A stretch of DNA of 64,000 bases from Jeotgalibacillus haloalkalitolerans (GCF_034427455.1 NZ_JAXQNN010000002.1:496001-560000); one strand, 5' to 3'; numbered from the stretch's first letter, positions 44,887 through 54,521 are shown. The notes: generated by a model from the sequence alone, not told the origin. Made by a program: numbers and translations.

Positions 44887-45885
44887 TTATTCTTGTTCTG
44901 CGTATACGTATTTTAATGCAGATTCCGGATCAGCGTAAGGCGCCTGTTCTGCATAATCTGTTGCTTCATTAACTTCTTTCATGATTCTGTCATTAATTTC
45001 TTTTTCAAGTACATCATCCATTACGCCGTTTTCCTTCAGATAAGCACCAAACGTAATAATCGGATCAAGTGATTTGGCTTTCGCTACTTCATCCGGTGAA
45101 CGGTATGCACGGTCATCATCATCTGATGAGTGGGCAGTCAATCGGTATGATACTGTCTCAACAAGTGTAGGACCTTCACCGCGTCGTCCTCTGTCAGCCG
45201 CTTCTTTTACAGCTTTATATACTTCAAGAGGATCATTTCCATCCACTGTAATACCAGGCATTCCATAGCCGATTGCACGGTCAGACACATTCTCACATGC
45301 AAGCTGCTTTTCAATCGGCACTGAAATTGCATATTTGTTATTTTCACACATGAAAATAACCGGCAATTTATGTACCCCTGCAAAGTTTGCTCCTTCGTGG
45401 AAATCCCCCTGGTTGGAAGAGCCTTCACCGAAAGTAACAAATGTCACAAGATCTTTTTTCTCCATTTTGCCTGCAAGTGCAAGACCTACGGCGTGCGGCA
45501 CCTGAGTTGTAACCGGAGAAGATCCTGTTACGATTCTTTTAGCTTTATGACCAAAGTGTCCAGGCATCTGACGGCCGCCTGAGTTAGGGTCTTCTGCTTT
45601 TGCAAAGCCTGAGAGCATTAATTCACGTGCAGTCATACCAAAGTGAAGCACAACGCCCATGTCTCTGTAGTACGGCAGTGCATAGTCTTTCTCTGTGTCA
45701 AGCGCATATGCAGCACCAACCTGAGCGGCTTCCTGTCCCTGACATGAGATCACAAAAGGAATTTTACCTGAGCGGTTTAATAACCACATGCGCTCATCAA
45801 TTCGTCTTGCCATTAACATTGTTTCATACATTTTCAGTACATCATCATTAGACAGTCCTAATTCTTCGTGACGTGATTTAGTCAT
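44887..45885 (-). CDS. bkdAA: Branched-chain alpha-keto acid dehydrogenase E1 alpha
   Basis: This alpha subunit binds thiamine diphosphate and decarboxylates the keto acids of Val, Leu and Ile. The ATG at 45885 (MTKSRHEELGLSNDD) lies 8 nt after AGGAGGCGA; the ATG at 45906 overlaps the site. The 332-aa product has RRIDERMWLLNRSGKI and the cofactor motif GEGSSNQGDFHEGANFAG (residues about 155-172). It also has ENNKYAISVPI and the phosphorylation-loop-like region RLTAHSSDDDDRAYRS. It follows lpdV closely. Confidence 0.94.
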   Translation of the reverse strand: MTKSRHEELGLSNDDVLKMYETMLMARRIDERMWLLNRSGKIPFVISCQGQEAAQVGAAYALDTEKDYALPYYRDMGVVLHFGMTARELMLSGFAKAEDPNSGGRQMPGHFGHKAKRIVTGSSPVTTQVPHAVGLALAGKMEKKDLVTFVTFGEGSSNQGDFHEGANFAGVHKLPVIFMCENNKYAISVPIEKQLACENVSDRAIGYGMPGITVDGNDPLEVYKAVKEAADRGRRGEGPTLVETVSYRLTAHSSDDDDRAYRSPDEVAKAKSLDPIITFGAYLKENGVMDDVLEKEINDRIMKEVNEATDYAEQAPYADPESALKYVYAEQE

Positions 45886-45906
45886 GTTATGTTTCGCCTC
45901 CTGCAT

Positions 45907-47328
45907 TTAAGAATGAATTGCCTTTCCATCGACCGCTAATGCGGCTTCACCAATCGCTTCACTCAGTGTCGGGTGTGGATGGATCGTCTGTCCGACTTCC
46001 CAAGGTGTCGCGTCAAGTACTCTTGCAAGCCCTGCTTCAGAAATCATATCAGTTACGTGAGGTCCGATCATATGGACGCCTAAGATATCGTTTGAAGCCT
46101 TGTCAGCAATAATTTTAACGAAACCGTCTGATTTCCCAAAAACGAGCGCCTTGCCTATAGCCTTGAATGGGAACTTGCCGACTTTAATATCAAATCCTTC
46201 TTCTTTAGCCTGCTGTTCAGTAAGACCGACACTTGCAGCTTCCGGACTTGAATAAATACATTTGGAAACAAGGCTGTAATCAATCGGTTCTACATCCAGG
46301 TTTGCGATGTGTTCAACTGCATGAATCCCTTCATGTGATGCCACATGAGCAAGTTGCAGACCGCCGATTACATCGCCGATTGCATAAATGTGTGATTCTT
46401 TCGTCTGCAGCTTATTATTCACCTTAATAAAGCCATTTTCCACCTGAATGTCAGTGTTCTCAAGGCCGATCCCTTCAGTATTTGCACTTCTGCCGACTGA
46501 AACCAGGATTTTTTCAGCTTTGTATTCAACTGCTTCTCCTTTTACTTCGGCAGAGATTGACGTTTCTTCTCCGGTTTTTACACTTTCTGCATCAACCTTA
46601 GCGTTTGTGACAATCTTAATTCCTTTTTTCTTCAGCAGCTTCTCCATTTCTTTAGAAACGTCTGCATCCTCAGTAGGAATAATACGATCTGCATATTCAA
46701 GCACAGTCACTTCTACACCGAAATCATTCAGCATTGAAGCCCACTCGATTCCGATTACGCCGCCGCCGACAATCACCATAGACTTTGGCAGTTCCTCAAG
46801 CTCAAGTGTTTCATCTGAACTCAGCACGTATGTTCCGTCAACCTCCAACCCAGGTAGCGAACGGGGTCTTGAGCCTGTTGCGATTATTACGTTTTTAGGA
46901 ATCAGCATTTCATTTTCCGTTCCATCTGTCATCTCAACAGAAACCGTCCCCGGCATCGGAGAAAAGATTGATGGTCCAAGAATTCTTCCGAAACCGTCGA
47001 AGACATCTATCTTACCCTGCTTCATCAGATGCTGCACACCTTTATGCAACTGGTCGACGATCGCCTGCTTGCGCTGTTGAACTTTCGTGAAATTCAATAC
47101 TGCCTCACTGATTTCAACACCGAATTCGTCAGCATTTTTAGCTGTCGCAAATACTTCTGCGCTTCTTAACAATGCCTTACTCGGAATACATCCGCGGTGC
47201 AGGCAAGTTCCGCCGATTTTTCCTTTTTCAACAATCGCCGTTTTCAAACCAAGCTGAGAGGCTCTGATTGCTGCAACGTAGCCGCCTGTGCCTCCGCCAA
47301 GTATGACGAGATCATATTCTTCTGCCAT
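45907..47328 (-). CDS. lpdV: Dihydrolipoyl dehydrogenase (E3) of the branched-chain complex
   Basis: This flavoprotein reoxidises the lipoyl group of BkdB with NAD. The 473-aa product has the FAD-binding GGGTGGYVAAIRAS and the redox disulfide GGTCLHRGCIPSK (C42, C47). The NAD-binding segment is VIVGGGVIGIEWAS (residues about 181-194). GRSANTEGIGLE and the active-site histidine HPHPTLSEAIGEA (about 448-460) follow. The ATG follows AGGAGGGT. Location between buk and bkdAA marks it as the branched-chain-specific LpdV. Confidence 0.95.
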   Translation of the reverse strand: MAEEYDLVILGGGTGGYVAAIRASQLGLKTAIVEKGKIGGTCLHRGCIPSKALLRSAEVFATAKNADEFGVEISEAVLNFTKVQQRKQAIVDQLHKGVQHLMKQGKIDVFDGFGRILGPSIFSPMPGTVSVEMTDGTENEMLIPKNVIIATGSRPRSLPGLEVDGTYVLSSDETLELEELPKSMVIVGGGVIGIEWASMLNDFGVEVTVLEYADRIIPTEDADVSKEMEKLLKKKGIKIVTNAKVDAESVKTGEETSISAEVKGEAVEYKAEKILVSVGRSANTEGIGLENTDIQVENGFIKVNNKLQTKESHIYAIGDVIGGLQLAHVASHEGIHAVEHIANLDVEPIDYSLVSKCIYSSPEAASVGLTEQQAKEEGFDIKVGKFPFKAIGKALVFGKSDGFVKIIADKASNDILGVHMIGPHVTDMISEAGLARVLDATPWEVGQTIHPHPTLSEAIGEAALAVDGKAIHS

Positions 47329-47339
47329 GATGAACCCTC

Positions 47340-48425
47340 CTAATTTGCTGAGTAAATTTTCGCTTGTTCTTCCTGTCTGAGTACTCTCAGTGCGCCTTCT
47401 GCAAGTGCCTGGAGCTCGTTTTCACCCGGCTGGACAATCACATCCGCAATCCAGTCAACGCGTTCACTGATCAGGCTGACAAACTCTTTCCCGTAAGCAA
47501 GACCGCCGGTTAAAATAATCGCATCTGCTTTCCCACGGACAACTGCTGAAGCAGCACCGATTTCTTTTGCTATCTGATAAGCCATTGCATCATAAACCTG
47601 TTTGGCTTTTTCATCTCCATTTTGAATCATTTGCTCTACTTTAACTGCATCATTGGTTCCAAGGTATCCAACAAGCCCACCCTGTCCAACGAGCATTTTC
47701 ATAATTTCTTCTCTGTAATAATCGCCTGAGAAACAAAGTTCCACCAGGTCTCCAGCCGGTACGGTCCCTGCCCGCTCCGGACTGAATGGTCCATCCCCGT
47801 GCAGTCCGTTATTTACATCAATGACCCTGCCATTCTGGTGTACCCCGACAGTAATACCGCCACCCATATGTGTCACAATAAAGGTTGATTCACTGTATGG
47901 TTTACCAAGCTCTTTCGCCACACGGCGCGCAACTGCTTTTTGATTCAGTGCATGAAAAATACTTTTGCGTTCAATTAAAGAAAACCCTGAGACCCTTGCT
48001 GTGTCCGACAACTCGTCGACTACTACAGGATCTACAATAAAGGAAGGAATGTTTAATCCCTGCGCAATTTCATATGCAATGATACCGCCCAGATTGGAAG
48101 CATGCTGACCTGAGTACCCCTGTCTCAAATCTTTCAGCATTGCATCATTTACACTGTACGTTCCACCTTCAATCGGTCTCAGAAGTCCACCTCTGCCACA
48201 GACCGCATCCAGCTTCGATACATTCATTCCTTCCTCATCAAGCGCTTCAAGAATGGTTTTCTTTCTGAACTGATATTGATCAATAATTTTAGCGAATTGA
48301 TCAATTTCAGCAGTTTCATGACGAATTGTTTTTTCTAAAATCGCAGTTTCACTGTCAAAGACTCCAATTTTCGTTGAAGTTGATCCAGGATTAATGACTA
48401 AAATTCTGTATTGTTGATCCTGCAC
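47340..48425 (-). CDS. buk: Butyrate/branched-chain fatty acid kinase
   Basis: It phosphorylates ADP from isobutyryl-, 2-methylbutyryl- or isovaleryl-phosphate, giving the free acid and ATP. The GTG start at 48425 ([19 protein letters not shown]) follows TATGGAGGGA; the longer ATG at 48452 has no site. The 361-aa product belongs to the ASKHA acetokinase family. The phosphate-1 loop is [13 protein letters not shown], with [20 protein letters not shown] in the middle and the adenosine segment [13 protein letters not shown] near the C-terminus. It pairs with ptb in the same operon. Confidence 0.93.
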   Translation of the reverse strand: MQDQQYRILVINPGSTSTKIGVFDSETAILEKTIRHETAEIDQFAKIIDQYQFRKKTILEALDEEGMNVSKLDAVCGRGGLLRPIEGGTYSVNDAMLKDLRQGYSGQHASNLGGIIAYEIAQGLNIPSFIVDPVVVDELSDTARVSGFSLIERKSIFHALNQKAVARRVAKELGKPYSESTFIVTHMGGGITVGVHQNGRVIDVNNGLHGDGPFSPERAGTVPAGDLVELCFSGDYYREEIMKMLVGQGGLVGYLGTNDAVKVEQMIQNGDEKAKQVYDAMAYQIAKEIGAASAVVRGKADAIILTGGLAYGKEFVSLISERVDWIADVIVQPGENELQALAEGALRVLRQEEQAKIYSAN

Positions 48426-48489
48426 GATATTCCCTCCATACTTACAAACCAATGCACCCGGTTAACAGGTGCATCAGTATATTCAATGA

Positions 48490-49584
48490 TTATCTTCTGC
48501 TTAAAATATTGTGCTCACTGCGTAAAAACTGGCTTCTTGACTTCGCCATACTTGCAATACGCTCTTCGGCCATACGATCAGCAGCAAGGTAGCTTGGTAC
48601 CCCGTCGCGTTTTGCAATTTCAAATACGCGCGCTACATTATCATATACTTTTTCTACATTTTTCATTGCGCGTTCACGGTTATAACCATAGAGCTCATCC
48701 GCCACATTGATCACGCCGCCTGCATTGATTACATAGTCAGGTGCATATACAATGCCTCGCTCATGAAGAATATCACCGTGTCTTGTTTCTTTCAGCTGAT
48801 TATTTGCCGCTCCTGCAATCACATCGGCTTTCAGCACTTCTAGTGTGTTGTCATTAATAATCGCGCCAAGTGCACATGGTGCGAAAATGTCACATTCGAC
48901 ACCGTAAATTTCATTTGGTTCAACAGCTTTCGCACCAAACTCATCAACTGCACGCTGCACAGATTCTTTATTAATATCAGTTACAATCAGTTTCGCGCCT
49001 TCTTCATGTAAGTGACGGCAAAGAGTGAAGGCAACGTTTCCTACTCCCTGTACTGCAATTGTTTTACCTTCTAAAGAGTCGCTGCCGTAAGCTTCGTTAG
49101 CTGCAGCTTTTATACCGCGGTATACGCCGTATGCCGTTACCGGTGATGGGTTGCCTGAAGAACCGAATGCAGGTGAAATACCTGTTACATAATCAGTCTC
49201 TTCGTGAATCAGGTCCATATCTTTTACGGTTGTACCCACATCTTCAGCTGTGATATAGCGTCCCGCCAGACCCTGGATGTAGCGGCCGAAAGCTCGGAAC
49301 ATTTCTTCGTTTTTGTCCTTTAGCGGATCTCCAATAATAACTGTTTTACCGCCACCAAGATTCAGACCGGCAGCTGCATTTTTATAAGTCATTCCTTTAG
49401 CCAGACGCAGTGCATCTTCAATTGCATCTTCTTCAGAATCATATGTCCACATTCTTGTTCCGCCTAATGCCGGTCCAAGCGTCGTATCATGAATCGCAAT
49501 AATTGCTTTTAATCCTGAGTTTTTATCCTGACAGAATACCAGCTGCTCGTAATCGTATTTCTCCATATAAGTAAATAGTTCCAT
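48490..49584 (-). CDS. bcd: Branched-chain amino acid (leucine) dehydrogenase
   Basis: It oxidatively deaminates Leu, Val and Ile to their keto acids with NAD. The 364-aa product has the ELFV-dehydrogenase active site [13 protein letters not shown] (Lys80), the second lysine in [10 protein letters not shown] and the Rossmann glycines [13 protein letters not shown] (about residues 179-191). [11 protein letters not shown] and AGAANNQL follow. The ATG follows AGGGGGCAC. It lies between ptb and buk; its product feeds the BkdA complex encoded downstream. Confidence 0.94.
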   Translation of the reverse strand: MELFTYMEKYDYEQLVFCQDKNSGLKAIIAIHDTTLGPALGGTRMWTYDSEEDAIEDALRLAKGMTYKNAAAGLNLGGGKTVIIGDPLKDKNEEMFRAFGRYIQGLAGRYITAEDVGTTVKDMDLIHEETDYVTGISPAFGSSGNPSPVTAYGVYRGIKAAANEAYGSDSLEGKTIAVQGVGNVAFTLCRHLHEEGAKLIVTDINKESVQRAVDEFGAKAVEPNEIYGVECDIFAPCALGAIINDNTLEVLKADVIAGAANNQLKETRHGDILHERGIVYAPDYVINAGGVINVADELYGYNRERAMKNVEKVYDNVARVFEIAKRDGVPSYLAADRMAEERIASMAKSRSQFLRSEHNILSRR

Positions 49585-49600
49585 TGTAAGTGCCCCCTAA

Positions 49601-50503
49601 TTAATATGATGTGCAAATTGCAAGTGCCAGTGAGTAGAGCTTACTCTCAGCAGAGTCTGCTCTTGAAGTTAATACAATCGGTGCTTTAGCCCCCGATATC
49701 ACTGCACCTACTTTACTGTTTCCAAAATACATCAGTGATTTATATAAAATATTGCCCGCTTCAATAGATGGTACAAGCAGTATGTCAGCTTGTCCTGCTG
49801 CAGGTCCTGTTACCCCTTTATGGGCAGCGGCTGATTCTGACACTGCATTATCAAGTGCAAGCGGTCCGTCAACCACACAGCCCTTTATCTGACCCCTGCG
49901 GTTCATTTGTGTTAAAGCCGCAGCATCAAGTGTTGCCTGCATAGCCGGGTTAACAGTCTCAACTGCAGCCAGAGGTGCAACAGACGGATTTTCGACACCT
50001 GCTCCATGTGCAATTTTGACTGCATTTTGAATGATTTGTACCTTTTGCGTTAAATCCGGTGCAATATTCATCGCTGCATCTGTCACAAAAATACTTCTTT
50101 TTATGGATGGGACTTCAAATAATGCCACATGAGACAGTACATTTCCTGTTCTCAAGCCAACTTCTTTATTTAATACAGCTTTTAGCAGGACTGACGTTTC
50201 TAGATGCCCCTTCATCAGTACACCTGCAGCACCGGAGCTGACAAGCCTGACTGCCTCTAGCGCTGCTGACTGCGCACTATCGGCATGATGGATTTTCACA
50301 GCACGCTGATCAAGTGCAGGAAATGACTCCTGCATCATTGTCCCGATCTTTCCTTCATCACCCACGAGGATGAAACTGGCTAATTGTTTTTCAACAGCCA
50401 TCGCTACTGCTTTTAATACTTCATGATCTTCAGCTGATGCTACAGCTACCGTAGCTCCTGCTGCTGATTCCGCTTTTCTGATTAAGTCATCAAAACGAAC
50501 CAA
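49601..50503 (-). CDS. ptb: Phosphate butyryltransferase
   Basis: It exchanges CoA of branched acyl-CoAs for phosphate, preparing substrate for Buk. The TTG at 50503 (MVRFDDLIRKAESAAGATV) follows AAAGGAGCGGG and lies one base past the bkdR stop; the longer frame lies inside bkdR. The 300-aa product resembles phosphotransacetylases. It has VLMKGHLETSVLLKAVL, LSHVALFEVP, DGPLALDNAVS and the terminal AISGAKAPIVLTSRAD. The near-zero distance to bkdR means it is translated from the bkdR message unless a promoter lies within bkdR. Confidence 0.92.
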   Translation of the reverse strand: MVRFDDLIRKAESAAGATVAVASAEDHEVLKAVAMAVEKQLASFILVGDEGKIGTMMQESFPALDQRAVKIHHADSAQSAALEAVRLVSSGAAGVLMKGHLETSVLLKAVLNKEVGLRTGNVLSHVALFEVPSIKRSIFVTDAAMNIAPDLTQKVQIIQNAVKIAHGAGVENPSVAPLAAVETVNPAMQATLDAAALTQMNRRGQIKGCVVDGPLALDNAVSESAAAHKGVTGPAAGQADILLVPSIEAGNILYKSLMYFGNSKVGAVISGAKAPIVLTSRADSAESKLYSLALAICTSY

Positions 50504-50504
50504 A

Positions 50505-52520
50505 CTACCCGCTCCTTTCTGTTTCCACCTGATACTTCTCAATTTTGTAGTACAGGTTTCTGATTGAGATATCAAGCTCTTTTGCAGTGGCAGTCTTATT
50601 GCCGTTATGCTTTCTGAGCGTCTGCTCTATAATTTCCTTCTCAACATTTTCAAGCTGTTCAGCCAACGGACCGTTCATTTCCCGCTTAAATGTCTGTTCA
50701 CTCTGTAGAGGAATTAAATGCTTTTGTTCAATCAGCTCTTCTTTCTGATCCATAAAGATCATGGCTCTGCTCAATACATTTTCAAGCTCTCTTACATTTC
50801 CAGGCCACTCATAGCCGGTTAACTGTTCAAGTGCAGCACTTGAAATCCCTTTAACCGTTCTGCCAAAAGACTGGTTCAGCTTCATAATTAACCGTTCACA
50901 TATGACAGGAATATCCTGTTTATGCGTTCTGAGTGGTGGAAGCTGAAGCGTTAACCGGGATAAATAATAATATAATTCCTCTGAAAATTGCCCTTTTGCA
51001 ATGGCTCTTTCCAGATTAATATGAGAAGCAGTAATCACCCTTGCTTTGAATAAAATCATCTCACTGCTTCCATTTTTCTTTATCTGTCTGGTCTTTAATG
51101 CTTCCAGCAGCTTATTCTGTGATTCAAGGCTGAGTTCGCCGATTTCATCGAGGAATACTGTTCCTTCGCCTGCCTGCTCAAAAAGCCCTTCAGAAGATTC
51201 AGTACCAAATAGTGTTTCAAGCAGAAATGCAGCTGGCATACTGCCACAGTTCACTCTATTAAAAGAGTTGTACTTCCTGTCGCTTCCATTATGAATGGCA
51301 TTGGCAAATAACTCTTTCCCACTCCCCTGTTCACCACGCAGCAAAACAGTCGTATTTGTTTTTGAGGCTACCTTCGCCTGCTCAGTCACAAGCAGGATTT
51401 CATCTGAGTTTCCGAGAATATCTTCAAATGTGTATTTCGCTTCGAGTGACCGGATAATTCTCCGTGCCCGGTCGAGTTCTGATGTAAGCTGATGGATTTC
51501 AGACAGATCGTGAATGACACCAACACTGCCTTTCAGCTGCCCGTTCACGATAATTGGCGCAACATTAACTGCAACCTCTTTTCTGTTCGGACCAACGATC
51601 ATCTTGACTCCACGTACAGGCCGTCTTGTTTTCAGGACCTGCATATGCATACTTTCACCTTCGAAGATATCCGCTTCCGCCGGCTGACTGATCACTTCAG
51701 ACTCTGTAAGCCCGGTTAACCTTGTATACGCCCGGTTAATCATCAGTCCCCTTCCCTGTTCATCAACTACAGAGATCGCATCGTCACTCGATTGAATAAT
51801 CGCTTCGAGCATGGTTTGGATTTCTTTCAGGTTCGTCATTTCCTCTGCGAGATTGACGACTTCAGTGATATCTTTAAACACCGCAAATGCTCCAATTACG
51901 TCACCATTTTCATTCACCATCGGAATTCTGGTTGTCACCACTTTTGTGCCGTTATCAAGCATGAGCTCCTGATTATTTTCAGCACGTCCGGTTTCGATAA
52001 TTCTTGGCAACCCACTCAATGGAACAACCTGATATATCGATTGATGCAGTGCCTTTTCCTTTTCGATCCCAATCATTTCCGCTGCTCTGGTATTAAATAA
52101 GATAATCCTGTGATCACAGTCAATCCCAATCATGCCATCATGTGTAGAATTCATTGCCAGTTCTCTTATGTAGGAATCATGTTCAAGGTGAGAGATCAGG
52201 GATTCTTTTTCGGTCAATAACTGATAAACTAAAGATGCTACACTTCCGGGAATTAATACGGTCTTTCGTGACCTGGCTTCCCTCAGCTGATGAAACGTTT
52301 CATCATCACCTGTAACATCTATAATGATGTCTGTCTGATCACTTAAATACTTCTTCCAGTCCTGTCCGGTTTCGATGTTCATTGACTGTGCCAATGTTAG
52401 ACCCGGCGCCTGCGGATCGTGATCGACAACTGCATATACCTTGAAAGCATCACTTTCAGCCATCACTTGCAGCAAGGCGACACCTCCACGCCCAGCTCCG
52501 ACAATCAGCACGTTTTGCAA
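50505..52520 (-). CDS. bkdR: BkdR-type regulator with a degenerate sigma-54 AAA+ domain
   Basis: This is the presumed regulator of the bkd operon. The TTG start at 52520 follows AAAGGAAGG. Domains of the 671-aa protein: a Rossmann-like module (1-105, VLIVGAGRGGVALLQ and IIIDVTGDDETF); PAS domains at about 115-220 and 235-345; an AAA+ domain (about 360-605); and a Fis-type helix-turn-helix (about 630-662, NGNKTATAKELDISIRNLYY). Walker A is GEQGSGK (396-402) and Walker B GTVFLDEIG (453-461). The GAFTGA loop expected after LFG (437-439) is missing; the chain runs LFGTESSEGLFEQAGEG. The arginine-finger segment FREDLYYRL reads FSEELYYYL (512-520). Contact with sigma-54 and probably ATP hydrolysis appear lost. 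It likely works as a TyrR-like repressor or sigma-A activator. Confidence 0.85.
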   Translation of the reverse strand: MQNVLIVGAGRGGVALLQVMAESDAFKVYAVVDHDPQAPGLTLAQSMNIETGQDWKKYLSDQTDIIIDVTGDDETFHQLREARSRKTVLIPGSVASLVYQLLTEKESLISHLEHDSYIRELAMNSTHDGMIGIDCDHRIILFNTRAAEMIGIEKEKALHQSIYQVVPLSGLPRIIETGRAENNQELMLDNGTKVVTTRIPMVNENGDVIGAFAVFKDITEVVNLAEEMTNLKEIQTMLEAIIQSSDDAISVVDEQGRGLMINRAYTRLTGLTESEVISQPAEADIFEGESMHMQVLKTRRPVRGVKMIVGPNRKEVAVNVAPIIVNGQLKGSVGVIHDLSEIHQLTSELDRARRIIRSLEAKYTFEDILGNSDEILLVTEQAKVASKTNTTVLLRGEQGSGKELFANAIHNGSDRKYNSFNRVNCGSMPAAFLLETLFGTESSEGLFEQAGEGTVFLDEIGELSLESQNKLLEALKTRQIKKNGSSEMILFKARVITASHINLERAIAKGQFSEELYYYLSRLTLQLPPLRTHKQDIPVICERLIMKLNQSFGRTVKGISSAALEQLTGYEWPGNVRELENVLSRAMIFMDQKEELIEQKHLIPLQSEQTFKREMNGPLAEQLENVEKEIIEQTLRKHNGNKTATAKELDISIRNLYYKIEKYQVETERSG

Positions 52521-52591
52521 TATATTTCATCCTTCCTTTAATTTCACGCAATATCTTGCAACCTCCTACATTGTACATGAAAGCCCTTTCC

Positions 52592-52620
52592 TTGACAATG
52601 TTTTTTATCCATTGCATAGT
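52592..52620 (+). promoter_or_regulatory. Promoter of yqzF
   Basis: TTGACA (52592-52597), 17-bp spacer, CATAGT (52615-52620). It precedes AAGGAG and the yqzF ATG. Confidence 0.6.
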
Positions 52621-52653
52621 TTGTACATAATGATTGATTTAAGGAGTTAGAAT

Positions 52654-52896
52654 ATGGCACGTATGATCGCATTAATTATTTTATTAATTCCCGGAGTCAT
52701 TGCTGCTTACGGCATTAAACTCATGAGGGATATGTTTTTTGGACTTCAGGTTTCCTGGCTTCCTTCACTGTCACTGCAATTCTTTTTAGGGTTAATCATG
52801 TTTCTTGCCGGCCTCAGCTTTATTGGCGGGTTCTTATTACACAGAGACCGTAAAAAAAATAAAGTTCAGCAGCGTTTCGTCAAAAAAAAGCAGTAA
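52654..52896 (+). CDS. yqzF: DUF2627 membrane protein (YqzF-like)
   Basis: This is an 80-aa membrane protein of unknown function. Two membrane helices (residues about 3-20 and 40-62) flank the conserved GIKLMRDMFFG. The tail is basic (HRDRKKNKVQQRFVKKKQ). It matches YqzF, which lies next to bkdR and yqiK in B. subtilis. It has its own promoter and a strong terminator shared with the convergent yqiK. Confidence 0.85.
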   Translation: MARMIALIILLIPGVIAAYGIKLMRDMFFGLQVSWLPSLSLQFFLGLIMFLAGLSFIGGFLLHRDRKKNKVQQRFVKKKQ

Positions 52897-52927
52897 AAGC
52901 GATCATCGCTTTTACTGCTTTTCTTTT
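52882..52927. terminator. Bidirectional terminator between yqzF and yqiK
   Basis: AAAAGCAGTAAAAGCGAT and ATCGCTTTTACTGCTTTT form an 18-bp stem about a single base. It includes both stop codons' surroundings. Confidence 0.88.
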
Positions 52928-53628
52928 CTTATTTTTTCTGCAAGATCAGGATCATCCGTGATCACACCTGCAAGCCCGGCATTGATCCACTTGCTGATTA
53001 CAGCCGGCTTATTGAGTGTGTATAACCTGACGGGAATTCCGTAGTGCTGGCAATCCCTCATCAAACTCTCTGTCATTACCCTGAAATTCGCATGAATGGC
53101 ATCTGCACCCGTTGATTTAATCAGCAGGAGAGGGTTTGTTCCTTTTTTTGAATATAGTGCTGCCACTTCAGAAGAGGTGATTTTCTTCAGTTTTTTCACA
53201 CTCTGATGGTTAAAGGTTGAATAGATGACACGGTCCTCAAGTCCAAAATCTGCAACTTTTTGCACAATTGCCTCTTCCATGCCTTCATAAGCTACTTTAT
53301 CATTTTTCAGTTCAATATTGATGACCAGATCCGTCTGTACTGCCCACTCAAGCACCTCTTCTAGCAATGGGATTTTTTCATTTTTGAACCACTTTCTTTT
53401 GATTGAAAGTTTCTTCAGATCTTTTTTTGTTAAATCCTTAACATATCCCCTGCCATTCGTTGTCCGGTTGACGGTTTCATCATGAATGACAACTAAATAT
53501 CCATCTTTAGACATGTGAATATCAAGTTCAATTCCATAGCAACCTGATTTCTCAGCTTTCTTGAAAGCTAACATCGTATTTTCAGGATATTTAAGCGAGC
53601 TGCCTCTGTGAGCGAATACTTTTGACAC
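52912..53628 (-). CDS. yqiK: Glycerophosphodiester phosphodiesterase (YqiK-like)
   Basis: It hydrolyses glycerophosphodiesters to glycerol-3-phosphate and an alcohol. The GTG at 53628 (MSKVFAHRGSSLKYPENT) is placed 6 nt after GGATGTG and fits the family start; ATG 53634 and TTG 53643 are alternatives. The product is about 238 aa. The GDPD signature is complete: AHRGSSLKYPENTMLAF (catalytic His/Arg), then IELDIHMSKDGYLVVIHDETVNRTT (metal Glu/Asp and second His, split here) and INIELKN. There is no signal peptide, so it acts in the cytosol. It lies between yqzF and spo0A, as in B. subtilis. Confidence 0.9.
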   Translation of the reverse strand: MSKVFAHRGSSLKYPENTMLAFKKAEKSGCYGIELDIHMSKDGYLVVIHDETVNRTTNGRGYVKDLTKKDLKKLSIKRKWFKNEKIPLLEEVLEWAVQTDLVINIELKNDKVAYEGMEEAIVQKVADFGLEDRVIYSTFNHQSVKKLKKITSSEVAALYSKKGTNPLLLIKSTGADAIHANFRVMTESLMRDCQHYGIPVRLYTLNKPAVISKWINAGLAGVITDDPDLAEKIRKEKQ

Positions 53629-53663
53629 GTTCATCACATCCAAATAAATATATTTATCTTATG

Positions 53664-53691
53664 AAAAAAACGCCAGTTTGGATACTGGCGT
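53664..53691 (-). terminator. Terminator of spo0A
   Basis: Leftward: ACGCCAGT, six-base loop, ACTGGCGT, then six T. Confidence 0.9.
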
Positions 53692-53707
53692 CCTGTTCAT
53701 TATATGA

Positions 53708-54484
53708 TTAGCTTGCTTTATGCTCAAGTCTCAGCTTATCAGCAACCATTGCGATAAATTCTGAATTCGTCGGTTTTGATTTCGCAGCTGATACGGTGTA
53801 GCCGAACATATTCGTAATTGCATCGACATTTCCACGATTCCACGCTACTTCAATGGCGTGTCTGATGGCTCTTTCAACACGGGAAGAAGTCGTATTGAAT
53901 TTTTTTGCAATATCAGGATACAGTATTTTAGTGATTGACCCAAGAAGCTCGATATCATGATATACCATTGAAATCGCTTCTCTCAAGTACATGTACCCTT
54001 TTATGTGTGCCGGTACACCTATTTCATGAATGACGCTCGTAATACTTGCATCCAGGTTTGGCTTTTTATTTTTTTCACGTTTTGTATGACTGATCATCGG
54101 GCGATCCTTTTTCCCTAACACCTGGCGAATTACCTGCAGCAAGTTGTCCATGTCGAAAGGCTTAAGAATAAAATATGATGCGCCAAGCTCAAGCGCTTTA
54201 CTTGTCACATCTTCCTGACCGAAAGCAGTCAGCATGATCACGTGGGGATTTTTTTCGAGTTCAAGCTCTTTCATTTTTTCCAGTGCATTCAGTCCATCAA
54301 TATGCGGCATGATAATGTCCAACAGACAAACATCCACAGGTGTTTCTTCAATCATATCAAGAAATTCCTGTCCGTTAAACGCAGTTCCTGCAACTTCCAT
54401 ATCAGGCTGATTGTTAATAAATGTTTCTAATGTTGATACTAACTCCCGATTATCATCAATAATACATACCTTCATCTTTTCCAC
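53708..54484 (-). CDS. spo0A: Sporulation master regulator Spo0A
   Basis: This phosphorelay response regulator activates sporulation genes and represses abrB. The GTG start at 54484 follows GGGGAGGA. The 258-aa protein has a receiver domain (residues 1-125) with acidic pocket D10-D11, phospho-acceptor D56 (CLLDIIMP), switch threonine in MLTAFGQ and lysine in FILKPFD. The effector domain carries the recognition helix [19 protein letters not shown] and the invariant C-terminal part [20 protein letters not shown]. It is preceded by a sigma-A promoter match and three 0A-like boxes, and followed by its own terminator. Confidence 0.97.
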   Translation of the reverse strand: MEKMKVCIIDDNRELVSTLETFINNQPDMEVAGTAFNGQEFLDMIEETPVDVCLLDIIMPHIDGLNALEKMKELELEKNPHVIMLTAFGQEDVTSKALELGASYFILKPFDMDNLLQVIRQVLGKKDRPMISHTKREKNKKPNLDASITSVIHEIGVPAHIKGYMYLREAISMVYHDIELLGSITKILYPDIAKKFNTTSSRVERAIRHAIEVAWNRGNVDAITNMFGYTVSAAKSKPTNSEFIAMVADKLRLEHKAS

Positions 54485-54521
54485 TAAAATTCCTCCCCAT
54501 CATGATTTCTCACTTAACGTA

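Noticed and set aside
1468-48710. Many 60-210 codon ORFs antisense to recognised genes, for example 46448-47080 and 13480-13980.
   Set aside because: They mirror conserved genes on the opposite strand, lack ribosome sites and have low-complexity or serine-rich shadow compositions.
49605-49640. TGGCACTTGCAA-like sequence upstream of bcd resembling a -24/-12 promoter.
   Set aside because: The GG-to-GC spacing is off by two and it lies in the last codons of ptb.
50590-50603. A GG-N10-GC pattern near the end of bkdR that could be a sigma-54 promoter for ptb.
   Set aside because: Only the GG and GC dinucleotides and a few flanking bases match; the -12 TTGC reads CTGC. The adjacent regulator lacks the GAFTGA loop needed to work with sigma-54.
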